Source: Sulfurisphaera ohwakuensis (GTDB lineage: Archaea > Thermoproteota > Thermoprotei_A > Sulfolobales > Sulfolobaceae). From it: a stretch of 64,000 nucleotides of DNA. This document shows positions 18,869-27,803 of the stretch, piece after piece. Positions within the stretch are counted from its first letter, which is position 1; every line of letters begins with the position of its first letter. The notes under the pieces were generated by a model. That model was given only the letters and a program-made list of their open reading frames with translations. It was not told where the DNA came from and searched no databases. The stretch spans positions 1,550,001 through 1,614,000 of the forward strand of contig NZ_CP045484.1 in assembly GCF_009729055.1 (NCBI RefSeq). The letters run 5' to 3'. The position numbers were made by a program, and so were the translations under genes.

Positions 18869-19477
18869 GTGGAGAGGTATTTAACACCTAGTGAAGTTGC
18901 CGAGATCTTTGGGATAAGTAGGAGTGGTATTATTAAGTGGATTAGGGAAGGGAAAATAAAGGCTATTGAAATTAACGGTAGGTGGAGAATACCTTACAGT
19001 GAAGTAGAAAGATTAATAAGTGGAAAAGAAAAAGTTAAACAAGTAGCAATTTACGCTAGAGTCTCATCAAACACACAAAAGGACGACTTAGAGAGACAAC
19101 TAAACACGTTGAAGGAATGGGTTAAGAAAACCTTCGGTGAAGTGAGTGTAATTGAAGTTAAGGACATTGACTCTGGATTGAAAGAAGATAGAAGAGGATT
19201 AAAGAAACTCATAGAATTAGCCAAGAGGAGACAGATCGATGTGGTAGTAGTAGCATACAAGGACAGACTAACACGTTTCGGCTTCGAATACCTCGTTGAG
19301 CTATTCAAAGCTTACGGAGTAAACGTCATCGTGGCTTTCCAAGAAGAACCAAAGGATTACATACAAGAGCTAGTAGAGGATTTCGTAGAAATCGTAAAAT
19401 CCTTTGCTTCAAAAATTTACGGCCATAAGTACGAGAAGGTGATAAAATGTGTTGAAGACACTGAAAAGGACAATTAA
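18869..19477 (+). CDS. tnpA: IS607-type serine recombinase TnpA
   Basis: 202 residues from GTG 18869. The N-terminal MerR-like helix-turn-helix (YLTPSEVAEIFGISRSGIIKWIREG, residues 4-29, with RWRIPYSEVERLI after it) precedes a small serine-recombinase domain: YARVSS (about 62-67, nucleophile serine), LERQL, DIDSGLKEDRRGLKKLI and KDRLTRFGFEYL. It catalyses movement of the element without target-site sequence demand. Overlaps tnpB by 29 bp. Nearly identical to the protein at 57756-58364. Confidence 0.92.
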   Translation: MERYLTPSEVAEIFGISRSGIIKWIREGKIKAIEINGRWRIPYSEVERLISGKEKVKQVAIYARVSSNTQKDDLERQLNTLKEWVKKTFGEVSVIEVKDIDSGLKEDRRGLKKLIELAKRRQIDVVVVAYKDRLTRFGFEYLVELFKAYGVNVIVAFQEEPKDYIQELVEDFVEIVKSFASKIYGHKYEKVIKCVEDTEKDN

Positions 19478-20761
19478 ACTTGATAGCGACTCTCTGAACA
19501 AGTGGAAATACAACGTTCTTAAAGAGATTGAGGAATACCAAAGAAACATAGTTAATGAAATGATTAACATAATACTCTCTGAGGGCTTACCAACTACTAG
19601 GAAGAAGTTGCACGAGAGGTTTTACAGTTATTATAAGGAAAAGTATCCCTTCTTACCTTCAAGGGTTATTGAAGGATCCTACATCGTAGCTGGTAGGATA
19701 GTTAAGAGTTTTAGGGAGAGGAGAAAGAAAGGACTAACGAGAAACCAGAGTATAAGAGGGTCGTGATCACAATCCCTAACACGGTTAATTGGAAGTTTAA
19801 CAGAGTGTCTGTTAGCGTTTTAACCCACAAGGGTTGGGTTGAGATCCCCCTCAAGTTCACTAAACAATTCATCCACTATTTATATGAGGGTTGGAGGGTT
19901 TCTCAAGAACTCAAGTTAAGGTTAGTGGGTAGGAGAGTCCTAGTCTGGTTAACATTTGAGAAGGACGTTGAGGTTGAAACGAAAGAAGGTAATTACGTTT
20001 CTATTGACGTTAACGAGAATAATATCACCTTAGCAGTTTTTGAGGGTTTCAAGCTCAAGGAGATGAGGCGTTATGAGACTGGATTAGGGAGGATTGTTAT
20101 TAACTACTCCTTGAGGAGGGAAGAGGTTACTAAGGGGTACTCAACTAAGGACGAGCTAATTAAGAAAAAGTTGAAGAGGTTGAGGGAGAGGAAGCTTGAT
20201 GTTCTTAGAAAGACCGTTAAGAGGGTTGTTGAGTTGGCTAGGGATTTAAAGGTAAAGGTTGTGGTTGGTAAGTTTTCATCAAAGGCTAAGGAGAGGATGG
20301 AGGGTAACAAGAATGGTAAGCTTAGGCATAGGATTCATCAGTGGAGTGTTGTTAAATTTATTGAAATGCTTAAGGCTCAGCCAATAGATGTCACGGAGGT
20401 TTCAGAATCATATACTTCTTCCATAAACCCATTTGATGGTGAGAGGTTGGGGAAGAGTAAGCAAGTAGTGGAGAAGGTTATCAAGGTTTTTAACCCCTAC
20501 CTGATGACGGGCTCTGCTCACGAGGGTAGGGGGATCAAGGTAATCAAAGTTACCGCTAGGTACTTAGATGGTGGGGAAATATTGTTAGAAAGGAATTCAA
20601 TTGCACCTCTTAACCTTGTAAAGAAGGTGGATGGGAGGGTATTGGTGTTTCCCTCGACTAGTCCCAATGAGTTAAGGGTGACTGTGTATGATCCCTTAAG
20701 AGGGGTGCCCTTGGCGGAATTAGAAGTAATTAAAAGTAAGGATAAGTTACGCCATGGGTAA
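19449..20761 (+). pseudogene. tnpB: frameshifted IS607 TnpB
   Basis: Same gene as the intact 441-codon tnpB at 56459-57784, split into 19449-19766 and 19763-20761. Compared with it, the bases GGAGAAA between two GAGAAA repeats (near 19742-19746) are missing, a 7-bp deletion that shifts the frame after RRKKGLTR. A second, in-frame 6-bp deletion removes one Arg-Glu pair in RLRERERKL. The position equal to D387 of the intact copy is Asn here (LLERNSIAPLN), so a RuvC-III aspartate may be lost too. Probably non-functional unless frameshifting rescues it. Confidence 0.88.
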
Positions 20762-20904
20762 ACACTTTTTAGGGGCTTTATCCTTTAAAATTCTGGGAAT
20801 ATAATTTTATTACTACTCGATTAAATTGTTGATAAGCTTAATATATTGTTTAGCTAGATTATAAAGTTTAGGGGTTCAAAGGGGGCGAAAAACCTCGCCT
20901 TTTA

Positions 20905-22116
20905 CGGTACTCCCAAAATCATTTTACAAAAATAATTCTGATTGAACAATATTAAATTTGTTGAACATAACCAAGTTTATAACAACATCAAGAATTCAAC
21001 AAATTGGGAAAAAAGGTTTAAAGCGAGGGAATCGGTATTACCATAAGGGCTCATGGTAATGCCAATTCCCTCATTAAACACTCAACAAATAGGGTATAAA
21101 TTAATTTCCATGAGTAACTTCCAAGGGAGAAAGGGAGAGGAAGTTACAAAAACCTTGATCTCAGCATCATTACACAAAGATTCAGTGGAAAACGTTTCCA
21201 GAGCTTACAACGTATCACCACAAACGGTGAGGAATTACGTTGAAGAACAAGGGTTACAAGTAGCGGAAAAAACACTGGAACAAGTGAAACAAATCTCACT
21301 CGAAACACTTAAGGGCGTGAAGGAGATAGAACTATCAATAGATTGGACAACAATAACTTGGTACGGAAAACCTGTAGAAGGTTTGGGAAGCTCAGAAAAG
21401 GGATACTCGTGGAACTACGCAACAGCTACAACGAAATACGAAGGAAAAATCCTCATACTTGCTTTCATACCGCAAGTTAATGGGATGACAAAGGATGAGA
21501 TTGTCAAGGTCTTGATTGAACAAGTGGTTGCAATGGGATTTAGGATTAAACTGATAACACTTGATGCAGGATTTTACACGGTTGAGGTGATAAAATTCAT
21601 ATCCCAGTTCAACTACATTATTGGAGTTCCCGTTGGTGATGTCAAGATCTACGAGGAGTTTGATGGTGAATATATTACGAATAGTAAGAGGCGTAGTAAG
21701 GATGAGCAGGTTAAGTTTAGGCTGATCGTGTATCGCAGGGAGAAGATCAAGAGGAAAAAGAAGAAGGTTGTTTACTTCGCTAGGGCTACAAATCTCGATT
21801 TACCCAAGAATAAGGTCTTGGAGTTATATAACAAGGTGAGGAATCCGATAGAAACGTCTTATAGGAGTGTTAAATCGTTCCTCCCCTTTACGTGTTCAAC
21901 AAAGTTCATTTTCCGCATGTTAATCTTCTTACTTGCCGTGCTCGTTTACTCCTTGTACACGATCCTCAAGGATAACGTGAAAATGAGGACTTTCAAATCA
22001 CTAATTTCAAAAATTATTGAAAATATATCTGAGGCAGAGATTTATTTAAATAAATCAGAGGAAACGCTTACTAATACTACAGGTTTATTTTTAAGGAGGT
22101 GATTTTGGGAGTACCG
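20905..22116 (+). mobile_element. ISH3-family insertion sequence, copy 2
   Basis: 1212 bp with the same 17-bp termini as copy 1. Flanked by TTTA on both sides; the uninterrupted sequence at 48130-48146 (CGCCT-TTTA-AGGCGGGG) is the exact empty site, proving a 4-bp target duplication. The insertion is at the apex of the left-end hairpin of the TnpB element. The left flank stays with the host element, the right flank continues to tnpB. Confidence 0.95.
21053..22102 (+). CDS. ISH3-family transposase
   Basis: 349 residues, identical to the protein at 1565-2614. DDE residues D97, D171, E267, with an N-terminal helix-turn-helix and a C-terminal hydrophobic helix. It sits upstream of tnpB in the same direction; a read-through transcript would cross the right terminus and the broken hairpin into tnpB at 22184. 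Confidence 0.9.
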   Translation: MVMPIPSLNTQQIGYKLISMSNFQGRKGEEVTKTLISASLHKDSVENVSRAYNVSPQTVRNYVEEQGLQVAEKTLEQVKQISLETLKGVKEIELSIDWTTITWYGKPVEGLGSSEKGYSWNYATATTKYEGKILILAFIPQVNGMTKDEIVKVLIEQVVAMGFRIKLITLDAGFYTVEVIKFISQFNYIIGVPVGDVKIYEEFDGEYITNSKRRSKDEQVKFRLIVYRREKIKRKKKKVVYFARATNLDLPKNKVLELYNKVRNPIETSYRSVKSFLPFTCSTKFIFRMLIFLLAVLVYSLYTILKDNVKMRTFKSLISKIIENISEAEIYLNKSEETLTNTTGLFLRR

Positions 22117-22183
22117 TTTAAGGCGGGGATGGATAGCCCCCTTTGTAGAAATATTTTTTAATCCACTCTCGAACATTTTATTA

Positions 22184-23416
22184 ATGCCCAACGTAGGGTT
22201 CCGCTTTCGTGCATATGCTGACGATCAAACAATTAGGGCGTTAAAAGCCCAGTTGAGGTTAGCATGTGAGATGTACAACACCCTACGCTGGGCAGATATC
22301 TATTTCTACCAAAGGGACGGAAAGGGTCTTACACAAACGGAGTTAAGACAGCTCGCTCTAGATCTAAGAAAGCAAGATAAGGAGTACCAACAACTCTACT
22401 CACAAGTAGTACAGCAAATTGCCGATCGTTATTACGATGCTAGGGATAGGTTCTTCAAAGGTCTAGCACACTTTCCTAAGGAGAAGAAACCCCATAAGTA
22501 CTACTCTCTTGTTTACCCACAAAGTGGATGGAAAATACTTGAGAGCAGGGAAATAAGGACTAAGAGTAGGAAGAATAAGAAGAAGCTGGTGTTATTGAGG
22601 TTATCAAATCTCGGCGTGTTTAAGGTCATTGTTCATAGGGACTTCCCGCTTGACAAAGTTAAGAGGGTGGTAGTTAAACTAACACGTTCAGAGAGAGTAT
22701 ATGTCTCCTTCATAGTTGAAGGTGTTGGATTCTCTCAATTCCCAAAGACTGGTAAGGTAGTTGCAATAGATGTTGGGGTAGAGAAACTCCTAACCACGAG
22801 TGATGGGTTCTATTTCCCTAACTTGAGACCTTATGAGAAGGCACTTGAGAAGATAAGGAAACTCCACAAGGTTCTCTCGAGGAAGGAGTTCTTGTCGAAA
22901 AATTGGTTTAAAGGAAAAGTGAAGTTAGCTAGGGGTTATGAACACTTGAAGAACTTGAGACAAGACCTCTATATGAAGTTGGGTAAGTGGTTTGCACAAC
23001 ATTATGACGTTGTAGTAATGGAGGATATAGATGTTAAACAACTGGTGGAGGAGTCAGAAAGGAAGTTGAGGATGAGGTTACACGATGTTGCATTCCATGA
23101 GTTGAAGAGAATACTAGAATATCAGTTGGAAAAATATGGAAAGAAACTGTTGTTAATAAACCCAGCATATACTTCAAAGATGTGTGCCAAGTGCGGGTAC
23201 GTAAAGAAGGAGTTAACTTTGACTGACCGTGTGTTCAGCTGTCCTAAGTGTGGTTGGGTTACTGATCGTGACTATAACGCTTGCTTAAACATGTTGAAGA
23301 GATCGGGGTGGGAGCCATCCTTAGTGCCTGTGGAGCTCTACCCTCTACCCGTAGCGAAAAGCTACGGGCAAGGTGGGGCTATGAAGCAGGAAGCTCCGCC
23401 CTTCAGGGCGGGGTAG
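22184..23416 (+). CDS. tnpB: TnpB RNA-guided nuclease, IS200/IS605 type
   Basis: 410 residues. The N-terminal WED/REC-like region (1-185) is followed by RuvC motifs D196 (VVAIDVG), E280 (VVVMEDID) and D363 (DRDYNACLN), with a four-cysteine zinc ribbon C334/C337/C353/C356 between. All catalytic residues are present. Family members are programmable nucleases that use an omega RNA from the element right end to cut the empty donor site and preserve the element. The last 15 codons ([16 protein letters not shown]) are read through that right-end hairpin. Its original 5' region was split by ISH3 68 bases upstream, so expression may have changed. Confidence 0.92.
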   Translation: MPNVGFRFRAYADDQTIRALKAQLRLACEMYNTLRWADIYFYQRDGKGLTQTELRQLALDLRKQDKEYQQLYSQVVQQIADRYYDARDRFFKGLAHFPKEKKPHKYYSLVYPQSGWKILESREIRTKSRKNKKKLVLLRLSNLGVFKVIVHRDFPLDKVKRVVVKLTRSERVYVSFIVEGVGFSQFPKTGKVVAIDVGVEKLLTTSDGFYFPNLRPYEKALEKIRKLHKVLSRKEFLSKNWFKGKVKLARGYEHLKNLRQDLYMKLGKWFAQHYDVVVMEDIDVKQLVEESERKLRMRLHDVAFHELKRILEYQLEKYGKKLLLINPAYTSKMCAKCGYVKKELTLTDRVFSCPKCGWVTDRDYNACLNMLKRSGWEPSLVPVELYPLPVAKSYGQGGAMKQEAPPFRAG

Positions 23417-23423
23417 CTCACAT
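23310..23423 (+). ncRNA. candidate TnpB omega (right-end) RNA
   Basis: The right end holds CCCGTAGCGAAAAGCTACGGG (8-bp stem CCCGTAGC) and AGCTCCGCCCTTCAGGGCGGGGTAGCT (nested stem with TTCA loop), both within the tnpB 3' end. For TnpB elements this region yields the guide RNA scaffold, with the guide being the flanking DNA just after the element; here that would begin near 23424 (CTCAAACTATAAC). Extent is inferred. Confidence 0.5.
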
Positions 23424-23559
23424 CTCAAACTATAACTAGCATGCATTCCATGTCTTCTCATCTAGTTAAAAATTTTTTATGTCAAATAAGACATAAAAAA
23501 TCTCATTTTATAAAGATTTTGCTCAACTAAATAGATGTTAATAGCTTAGTTTTTCAGAT

Positions 23560-23724
23560 CGATTCAGAGGTTAATGATTTAGAAGGGTACTTTATTAGAA
23601 TTTTGAATGATGTTAATAAGCTCTCTCAATCTTTAGAGACCTTTTTTGTTAAATCAAAGGAGGAATTAAGGATAAGAGCTCAAGAGGAGAATGAACCCGA
23701 ACTATTCGGAAATAAACTTTAATA
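23560..23724 (+). pseudogene. C-terminal remnant of a gene cut off by the TnpB element
   Basis: A frame of about 55 codons without a start (SLVFQIDSEVNDLEGYF, LNDVNKLSQSLETFFV, KEELRIRAQEENEPELFGNKL) ends at 23724, inside the first bases of the extended aldehyde-oxidase frame. It is helical and acidic, like the tail of a CoxG-like or coiled-coil protein, but the family is not identifiable. The TnpB element boundary is about 140 bases upstream, so insertion or associated deletion probably removed the rest. Confidence 0.4.
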
Positions 23725-23747
23725 ATTTTTGGCGTTATCAACTTCTA

Positions 23748-25829
23748 ATGAAAAGGTTAGATGTAGTAGATTTAATTAAAGGAAAGGGAAATTATATAGA
23801 TGATTATCCTTTCAAGGGGAAATATGCTGTATTTGTGAGGAGCCCTTACTCTCACGCAAAAATAAAAAAGATAGATGTTACTGAAGCTGAGAAAAAGGGG
23901 GCTTTGGTTTTAACTGGTAAAGATATTGTTGCAAGAAAAGTAGAAGCTGGAGAAAGAGAAGGTGCAGGATTATCAACCATGCTAATGGCTACAAATAAGG
24001 CTTTATATGTTGGTCAGCCAGTAGCTTTGGTAATTGCTAATGATCCATATGAAGCCTCAGATTTAGCAGAGTTAATACAGGTGGATTATGAGCCTCTAGA
24101 ACCAATACCTAATATAGAGAAAGCGTTGAAGGGCGAAGTTTATGTATTTGATGAATTAAAGAGTAACGTTATAAGGGAACAGACTTTTGAGTTTGGTAAA
24201 ATATCTACCCAAGGAAAAGAGTTAGAGTTAGACTTATACTGGTCTAGGAGTAGTGGAAATCCAATTGAAACTTTTGGAGCAATAGTTATTCCTACTACTC
24301 AAGGTTTAGAAATAATATCAAACCAACAAGCTGGAAATTTTGTTATTTCCGAGTTAGAAAAGGCCTTAGGAGTTAAGGTAACACATAAAAATGCTAGACA
24401 AGGTGGTAGTTTCGGTTCTAAATTTTCTTTAGTTAGATACTTATCGGTATTAGCTTTTGCGTCGTTGAAATTTAAAGTACCAATAAAGTGGATAGAAACT
24501 AGGACTGAACATTTGTTAGCTTCAAATAGTAGTGGGCCAGAAAGAAAATTCAAAATTAAAGCCTATTATGATTCGCGCGGTAAAGTGAATTTCTTAGATA
24601 TTCATATTTGGGAAGATGTAGGAGCATCAGTAGAGGCTGGGCAACCATTTAAACCGTTAGGACATTTAACTGGCCCATATAAGATACCCGGGATTAGATA
24701 CACTGCAACTTTAGTAGCCACGAATAAGAACCCACCCGGTGCATTTAGGGGTGCTGGTACACCTCCACATACATGGGCATTAGAAAGAGTTATGGATGCA
24801 ATAGCTGATGAATTAGGTTTAGATAGGGCTGAAGTTAGGAAAGCTAACGTGATCGACTCTTTCCCATATGATAGTGGATTTGCCTATTATGATTCTGGTA
24901 ATCCTAGTGGGTTACTTGAAATGGCATTATCAAGGAAGGATATATTCTCAATGAGAGATGAAAAAACTGGTGTGGGTTTAGCATTATCTACTGATCCTAG
25001 TACACCTTCTGGGAGCGAGAGAGTTAAGTTAAAAATAAAGAATGGTAAAGTCGTGGTAGGGTTAGGCTTTGGACCAGAAGGACAGGGAAATGAACATACA
25101 GCTGTTTTGTTAGTCTCAAAACTTCTTGGAATCCCAACAGATCTAGTGACTTATGAAATTTTAGATAATAATGAACTGACTTCATCCTTTGGTCCCGGTG
25201 GAAGTAGAATGGCTGCTTTCACTTATGGTGCTATAAGTGGTGCTGTAGAAGAGTTAAAGGCTAAGCTAAAAAGAGAAGCTGAAAATCTTATAGGAGATGT
25301 TGAGTATAAAGATGGATACTTCATTGGTGAACATGGTAAAATAGGGATTACCCAATTTGAGGGAGAAGAAGTAACTTTTACTTTCTCCCTTCAAGGAAAA
25401 TATAGATTTAATGCATATCCATTTGCTTGTGATTTAGCTGTAGTTAGAATTGAAGATGGCAAAATTAAACCGATAAAACATGTTGTTTACATAGATCCGG
25501 GGAACCCAATAGATGAAGATCTTGTAAAAGAACAAGTTATTGGCGGTACAGCAATAGGAATTTCTATTGCACTTTATGAATCTTATGTTTATGATGATCA
25601 GGGTAATTTATTAACTACAAGTCTAGCAGATTACGGTTTACCAACAGCACCGGATTTACCAGAAATTGAGGTTAATATTGTACCAACACCTTCCCCAGTT
25701 ACGCCAGGAGGCGTAAAAGGAATCGGTGAGATACCAGTTGGTGTTGCTGCAGCTGCTGTGACTAGTGCTGTAGAAGATGTTCTAAAGAGAAGGGTTAAAA
25801 AAGTGCCCATAAGGTTAGATGATTTTTAA
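23748..25829 (+). CDS. molybdenum aldehyde oxidase/CO-dehydrogenase-type large subunit
   Basis: 693 residues from ATG 23748 (MKRLDVVDLIKGKGNYIDD fits the family start; the ATG at 23691 adds 19 residues without match). Xanthine-oxidase superfamily: N-terminal a/b hammerhead (YAVFVRSPYSHAKI), Moco-binding GGSFGSKF, GAFRGAGTPPHTWALERVMDAIADELG split over two loops, GPEGQGNEHT, FGPGGSRMAAF, and the catalytic glutamate in KGIGEIPVG. The family oxidises aldehydes or CO with Moco; in Sulfolobales a relative is glyceraldehyde oxidoreductase. The FAD and 2Fe-2S subunits are not adjacent, and the CO-type active-site loop (VAYRCSFR) is absent. Confidence 0.87.
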   Translation: MKRLDVVDLIKGKGNYIDDYPFKGKYAVFVRSPYSHAKIKKIDVTEAEKKGALVLTGKDIVARKVEAGEREGAGLSTMLMATNKALYVGQPVALVIANDPYEASDLAELIQVDYEPLEPIPNIEKALKGEVYVFDELKSNVIREQTFEFGKISTQGKELELDLYWSRSSGNPIETFGAIVIPTTQGLEIISNQQAGNFVISELEKALGVKVTHKNARQGGSFGSKFSLVRYLSVLAFASLKFKVPIKWIETRTEHLLASNSSGPERKFKIKAYYDSRGKVNFLDIHIWEDVGASVEAGQPFKPLGHLTGPYKIPGIRYTATLVATNKNPPGAFRGAGTPPHTWALERVMDAIADELGLDRAEVRKANVIDSFPYDSGFAYYDSGNPSGLLEMALSRKDIFSMRDEKTGVGLALSTDPSTPSGSERVKLKIKNGKVVVGLGFGPEGQGNEHTAVLLVSKLLGIPTDLVTYEILDNNELTSSFGPGGSRMAAFTYGAISGAVEELKAKLKREAENLIGDVEYKDGYFIGEHGKIGITQFEGEEVTFTFSLQGKYRFNAYPFACDLAVVRIEDGKIKPIKHVVYIDPGNPIDEDLVKEQVIGGTAIGISIALYESYVYDDQGNLLTTSLADYGLPTAPDLPEIEVNIVPTPSPVTPGGVKGIGEIPVGVAAAAVTSAVEDVLKRRVKKVPIRLDDF

Positions 25830-26242
25830 ATTTGTTTAATTGTTACTCAATATACTCCTCTATTTTTTTAATAAGCCTTAATCTTCTGTTTATTAGGAAT
25901 AATATTTATAATGACACATTTTGTTTACTTCTAGAAGAATATATATAAAAGTATAGGTGCTAAGAAATTTAAATTATGAATAGTGTTTAAGGAAATTACC
26001 TTACCATAAAAAATCATAATATTTGCTTATAAACTAATGATTATCTTGAATTTTACTTCTTAGTCTAATCGCTTACTAGAAACAGATTTTCAATTAGTGA
26101 GAAGATCTTCTTAATATATTTTCAACGTAACATAAAAATGTAACGGTTTTCCTATTTAAATAATGTATGAATATAAAATCTAAATTAGACTCTTCATAAA
26201 TGAGTAAGAATGTTTTTATAATAGTCCGGCTTATTTTAACTT
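25830..26242. other. non-coding interval containing a dispersed repeat
   Basis: 413 bases between the aldehyde oxidase and vapB. Positions 25983-26165 match the repeat at 39940-40125 (separate entries). The end has a TTATAATAG-like promoter about 25 bases before the antitoxin ATG. Confidence 0.55.
25983..26165 (+). repeat. dispersed non-coding repeat, copy A
   Basis: Aligns over about 180 bases with 39940-40125: shared blocks include CTTACCATAAAAAAT, AATTTTACTTCTTAGTCT, ATCGCTTA and ATTTTC-AGTTA/AATTAGT, ending at TTTTCCTAT. Identity is roughly three quarters by eye. Both copies lie in the same orientation between genes. Origin unknown: mobile remnant, RNA gene, or shared regulatory DNA. Confidence 0.6.
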
Positions 26243-26485
26243 ATGAAGACCAAAGTACGTGTAGGTAAAAAGCTTACAATTCATATTCCCAAGGCTGTTG
26301 CTGAAGAGCTTAACATAAAAGAGGGTGATATATTGTCCCTAAGGGTTAAAGATAATAAGATAATTTTAGAACATAATGATGCTATACTGTTTTCAATAAA
26401 AGGTAAGAAGTTTGCAAAGATCACATTAGATGAGATAGAAAAAATAAGTGAAGAGGAGCAAAATAGTTATGAGAATCCTCATTGA
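26243..26485 (+). CDS. vapB: AbrB-family antitoxin, VapB type
   Basis: 80 residues. The N-terminal swapped-hairpin AbrB domain (KVRVGKKLTIHIPKAVAEELNIKEGDILSLRVKDNKIIL, in two strands around IPKAVAE, residues 3-45) binds DNA as a dimer. The acidic C-terminal tail (EIEKISEEEQNSYENPH) would wrap and block the toxin. Overlaps vapC. Expected to repress its own operon with VapC. Confidence 0.85.
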   Translation: MKTKVRVGKKLTIHIPKAVAEELNIKEGDILSLRVKDNKIILEHNDAILFSIKGKKFAKITLDEIEKISEEEQNSYENPH

Positions 26486-26876
26486 TACAAGTTTTATTCT
26501 TCCTGCCCTTGGCATAGATGTAGGTGAGGAAATAATAAACATCATAAAAGAGTTCTATAATCATGAAGTTTATTTCACAGAGTTATCACTGCTAGAAGCT
26601 ATGTGGGTAATTAAGAGGCTAATAAAACAAGGAATTGAAGTAGATTTTAATGTAGTGAAGACAGGTCTGAAAAGTATAAATAAAACTTATCGTTTAGTAA
26701 AAATACCAATATCAGCTTACATAAAGGCTGTGAATGATAAAAGGCATAACGATTTGATAGATTTGATCTTATACTATACTGCAAAAGCTTATAATCTCAG
26801 ATTACTTTCTTTAGATCTCAAGTTAAAAGAAATTGATAAAGAGAATATTGTCATACAAAGCTTAAATGAGAGCTAA
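26469..26876 (+). CDS. vapC: PIN-domain toxin, VapC type
   Basis: 135 residues from ATG 26469 (MRILIDTSFILPALG, the usual PIN opening; an upstream ATG at 26448 adds 7 residues). Acidic residues of the PIN ribonuclease site: D6 in the first strand, E38 in ELSLLEAMW, and the D101-D104 region (HNDLIDLILYYTA) plus D121 (LLSLDLKL). Cleaves RNA when freed from VapB. Overlaps vapB by 17 bp, so translation is coupled. Confidence 0.85.
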   Translation: MRILIDTSFILPALGIDVGEEIINIIKEFYNHEVYFTELSLLEAMWVIKRLIKQGIEVDFNVVKTGLKSINKTYRLVKIPISAYIKAVNDKRHNDLIDLILYYTAKAYNLRLLSLDLKLKEIDKENIVIQSLNES

Positions 26877-26945
26877 CGCCATTGGATTTTCTCCTTTAGA
26901 TTAAAATTGTTTCATAGAATGAAATTGCATGCAAAACTTCATACT

Positions 26946-27302
26946 TTACGATTCTAATAACTCGTTATAATCTATAAACCCATAATCTCTTTTCCAAAAT
27001 AGCTTCTTCTCTTTAATTCTATCCTTCTCTTCTTCATCAACGACTATATAATCCACATTACCCTTAATATATTTTGAAATGAGGTTCATCTTCTCGAATG
27101 CGGAAAGTCCCTTTATTCCCTTAAATACAAAGAGTAAGTCGATGTCACTGGTATCAAGATAATCTCCTCTAGCTCTAGAGCCAAAGATATAAACCTCTGT
27201 AAGTTGTGGAAGTTCCTCCGATACCTTCTCCACTATTTCCTTTGCTAGGTTTAACATTTTAATTTGACTCTCTATTGCTGACTTACCTCTGATTCTACCC
27301 AT
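26946..27302 (-). CDS. MNT-type nucleotidyltransferase
   Basis: 118 residues. Minimal nucleotidyltransferase with GSRARGDYLDTSDIDLLFVF: GSRARG at 41-46 and metal ligands D53 and D55. Partner of the HEPN protein, whose gene overlaps by 31 bp upstream. In studied HEPN-MNT modules MNT modifies HEPN by adding AMP and so neutralises it. Full length for the family. Confidence 0.88.
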   Translation of the reverse strand: MGRIRGKSAIESQIKMLNLAKEIVEKVSEELPQLTEVYIFGSRARGDYLDTSDIDLLFVFKGIKGLSAFEKMNLISKYIKGNVDYIVVDEEEKDRIKEKKLFWKRDYGFIDYNELLES

Positions 27303-27664
27303 TCTATTACCTCTTTAACTCTATTATACAAGTCCTCAGCTATTGACTTGTTATACTGTTTATAAGGAACACCGTTCGCAGCATCTGGATACCTTGATAT
27401 AATAAAATGAGGAGAAAGAACCATTAAATTCTCTTTAATCTTCACTGGAATTTGTACACCTTCCTTCTCTATCATTTCAGCTAGTTCCGTGAGTGAATGT
27501 GTTTTGCCTGGGTCTTTGCCCAGATATAAAATAAATGATTTTAACGCTTTTTCTGCTGCTTGCTGAGAATAAAAAGCAGAAGCATAATATTTCCCTGTAA
27601 TAATAAGAACGTTGGCTGTATCAAGATCCTCAACTGCTTGTTCTAACCACTCTTTATAATTCAC
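27272..27664 (-). CDS. HEPN-domain protein
   Basis: 130 residues, four-helix HEPN domain: WLEQAVEDLDTANVLIITGKYYASAFYSQQAAEKALKSF (split as two helices, 6-44), KTHSLTELAEMI, and SRYPDAANGVPYKQY (90-104). The RYPDA motif is typical of HEPN partners of MNT proteins. The canonical RNase motif Rx4-6H is not obvious, so it may act by another site or be regulatory. First gene of the pair on the minus strand. Confidence 0.85.
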   Translation of the reverse strand: MNYKEWLEQAVEDLDTANVLIITGKYYASAFYSQQAAEKALKSFILYLGKDPGKTHSLTELAEMIEKEGVQIPVKIKENLMVLSPHFIISRYPDAANGVPYKQYNKSIAEDLYNRVKEVIEWVESEVSQQ

Positions 27665-27803
27665 GTATTTAGATTACTTTAACGAGTATTTTAATTTGCT
27701 CAATGATTTTCCTAAGTTGAATTGTTGCCTTTGGATCTAAAGTATATATTATATAGTCTTTTTAATATTATAAAGTATAAGTTAAGGTACCGAAAGTGAA
27801 CTA

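Larger units (their letters stand above)
18814..20768 (+). mobile_element. IS607-family element with broken tnpB, copy 1
   Basis: The ends are set by comparison with the inverted copy at 56453-58419: identity starts at AAGACTGTAACATTTCTG and ends at GGGTAAACACTT. There are no inverted repeats, as normal for IS607. The serine recombinase gene is intact, but tnpB is frameshifted. A TTTTAAATA box 27 bases before the recombinase GTG lies inside the element. Confidence 0.88.
20859..23423 (+). mobile_element. TnpB element (IS200/IS605 type) interrupted by ISH3
   Basis: The ends are defined by the uninterrupted copy 48088-49436: shared sequence starts at TTATAAAGTTTAGGGG and ends at TAGCTCACAT. Without the 1212-bp ISH3 and one 4-bp duplication the element would be 1349 bp, the same as the other copy. 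The left end is a G-rich hairpin (GGGGGCGAAAA, CGCCTTTTAAGGCG, ATAGCCCCC) and the right end a GCCCTTCAGGGC hairpin overlapping the gene end. There is no tnpA (Y1 transposase), so mobility would need one in trans. Confidence 0.88.

Noticed and set aside
19051-19308. Antisense 85-codon frame in tnpA, repeated at 57925-58182
   Set aside because: Present in both IS607 copies only because the copies are near-identical; no independent support.
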